This document shows, piece by piece, positions 63,319 through 64,000 of a stretch of DNA of 64,000 nt. A program made the position numbers and the translations under genes. The notes below the pieces were generated by a model, which was given only the letters and a program-made list of their open reading frames with translations, had not been told where the DNA came from and made no database searches. This DNA comes from Bacteroidia bacterium. GTDB taxonomy: Bacteria > Bacteroidota > Bacteroidia > B-17B0 > Aurantibacillaceae. Position 1 is the first letter of the stretch, and every line of letters starts with the position of its first letter. The stretch is taken from NCBI GenBank assembly GCA_022841465.1, contig JALHRL010000006.1:89921-153920 (forward strand). Reading direction: 5' to 3'.

Positions 63319-64000
63319 TTATTTTTCTTTTTCCTTTAAAATCTTTTCTAAACTATACATTTCATCTCTTAGTCGGGCAGCTTCCATAAAATCCATTTCT
63401 TTTGCTGCGCGAACCATGGCCGATTTAATTTTTGTTATTTGTTTTTTTAATTCATCGGTACTCATGTATTGCACAACCGGGTCGGCTGCAACATTTATGT
63501 CTTCAAACCCTGTATAAGCTTTTACCAATTTACCGTCTACAGATACTTCAATTCCTCCCATGGTTGGCTGCACTAATTGTTTTTTACCGGCTTGCTTTGG
63601 TGTTATATTGTGTTTAAAGTTATATTCAATTTGCTTTTTACGACGTCTTTGGGTTTCTTCCATTGTTATTTGCATGCTGTCCGTTACCTTATCGGCATAC
63701 ATAATTACTCGTCCGTTTACATTTCTAGCTGCTCTGCCAACTGTTTGTACTAAGCTTTTTACGTTTCTTAAAAAACCTTCTTTATCAGCATCTAAAATTG
63801 CTACTAACGAAACTTCCGGCAAATCCAAACCTTCTCTTAATAAATTAATTCCAATTAAAACATCAAACATTCCAACACGTAACTGACGTAATATTTCAAT
63901 TCGGTCTAAGGTATCTACATCAGAATGTATATAACGGCAGCGCACATTTAATTTCGTTAAATATTTACTTAATTCCTCTGCCATACGTTTGGTTAAAGTA
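63319..64000 (-). CDS. uvrB: Excinuclease ABC subunit B, 3' part
   Basis: The frame stays open through the window edge (TLTKRMAEELSKYL before the first in-frame Met), so the N-terminal motor domains lie outside. The visible 227 residues include the helicase C-terminal motifs DVLIGINLLREGLDLP (about 45-60), VSLVAILDADKEGFLRN and TVGRAARNVNGRVIMYAD. The final UVR domain (LKKQITKIKSAMVRAAKEMD) is the UvrC-binding segment. UvrB verifies damage in nucleotide excision repair. Confidence 0.95.
   Translation of the reverse strand, partial: TLTKRMAEELSKYLTKLNVRCRYIHSDVDTLDRIEILRQLRVGMFDVLIGINLLREGLDLPEVSLVAILDADKEGFLRNVKSLVQTVGRAARNVNGRVIMYADKVTDSMQITMEETQRRRKKQIEYNFKHNITPKQAGKKQLVQPTMGGIEVSVDGKLVKAYTGFEDINVAADPVVQYMSTDELKKQITKIKSAMVRAAKEMDFMEAARLRDEMYSLEKILKEKEK

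Noticed and set aside
1..64000. tRNA, rRNA, insertion sequences, attachment sites or riboswitches
   Set aside because: None was recognised by eye on either strand; a search with covariance models (tRNAscan, Rfam) would be decisive and could not be run here.

Overview
The window is a low-GC, densely coded chromosomal segment from a member of the Bacteroidota (class Bacteroidia; family not resolvable from this sequence). The evidence is consistent. Three secreted proteins carry C-terminal type IX secretion sorting domains (YPNP motifs). There is a TonB-dependent receptor with a CarboxypepD_reg-like N-terminus, two LpxD acyltransferases (Gram-negative lipid A), two bacillithiol genes (bshB1, bshC), an archaeal-type ProRS, and repeated matches to the Bacteroidota -7 promoter element TAnnTTTG. 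No tRNA, rRNA, CRISPR array, insertion sequence or prophage was recognised. No intergenic gap exceeds about 200 bp, so there are no long non-coding stretches to describe.

Layout. 1-5.3 kb: a leftward murB-glycosyltransferase-epimerase operon (epimerase cut by the window edge) faces a rightward glycosyltransferase-lpxD-bshB1 operon. 5.3-12.5 kb: a degenerate OmpR-type regulator, a small basic protein, a T9SS-secreted protein, a large TonB-dependent receptor and an intact PhoB-like response regulator. Several promoters here share a TTAACTTAA element. 12.5-22.5 kb: housekeeping genes (LysM lytic transglycosylase, folA, bshC, upp, a TPR/PD40 protein, a PhoR-like kinase, a Nudix hydrolase), then a pyrE-SIMPL-SRPBCC-thiamine-binding operon. 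22.5-30.4 kb: SpoIIE-type phosphatase, radical SAM protein, DUF1761 membrane protein, a T9SS protein paired with a collagen-like secreted protein, an LD-carboxypeptidase and a regulatory-domain protein. 30.5-45.8 kb: dnaX, M16 peptidase, ABC exporter, an unknown lipoprotein, iron-permease-like protein, aconitase, acyl-CoA carboxylase beta subunit, dapA, a PRTase and a second SpoIIE phosphatase. 45.8-55 kb: a polysaccharide cluster (O-antigen ligase, two chain-length proteins, flippase, glycosyltransferase), then a proS-unknown-lpxD2 operon. 55-64 kb: an Asn/Trp-repeat lipoprotein with an outer-membrane protein, a TPR protein, an SPFH protein, a T9SS pappalysin-like metalloprotease, a methyltransferase, a small membrane protein and the 3' part of uvrB.

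Together the genes describe an aerobic-type, cell-envelope-focused lifestyle: peptidoglycan and LPS construction, surface polysaccharide, outer-membrane uptake, and T9SS export of adhesin- and protease-like proteins. The most notable non-gene signals are four. dnaX has a 10-A slippery tract placed exactly where a short gamma form would end, with stops in both alternative frames. Many predicted -7 elements lie so close to start codons that the mRNAs should be leaderless. A shared TTAACTTAA operator candidate recurs in several intergenic regions. Convergent genes end almost on top of each other, five times sharing the same TTAA.
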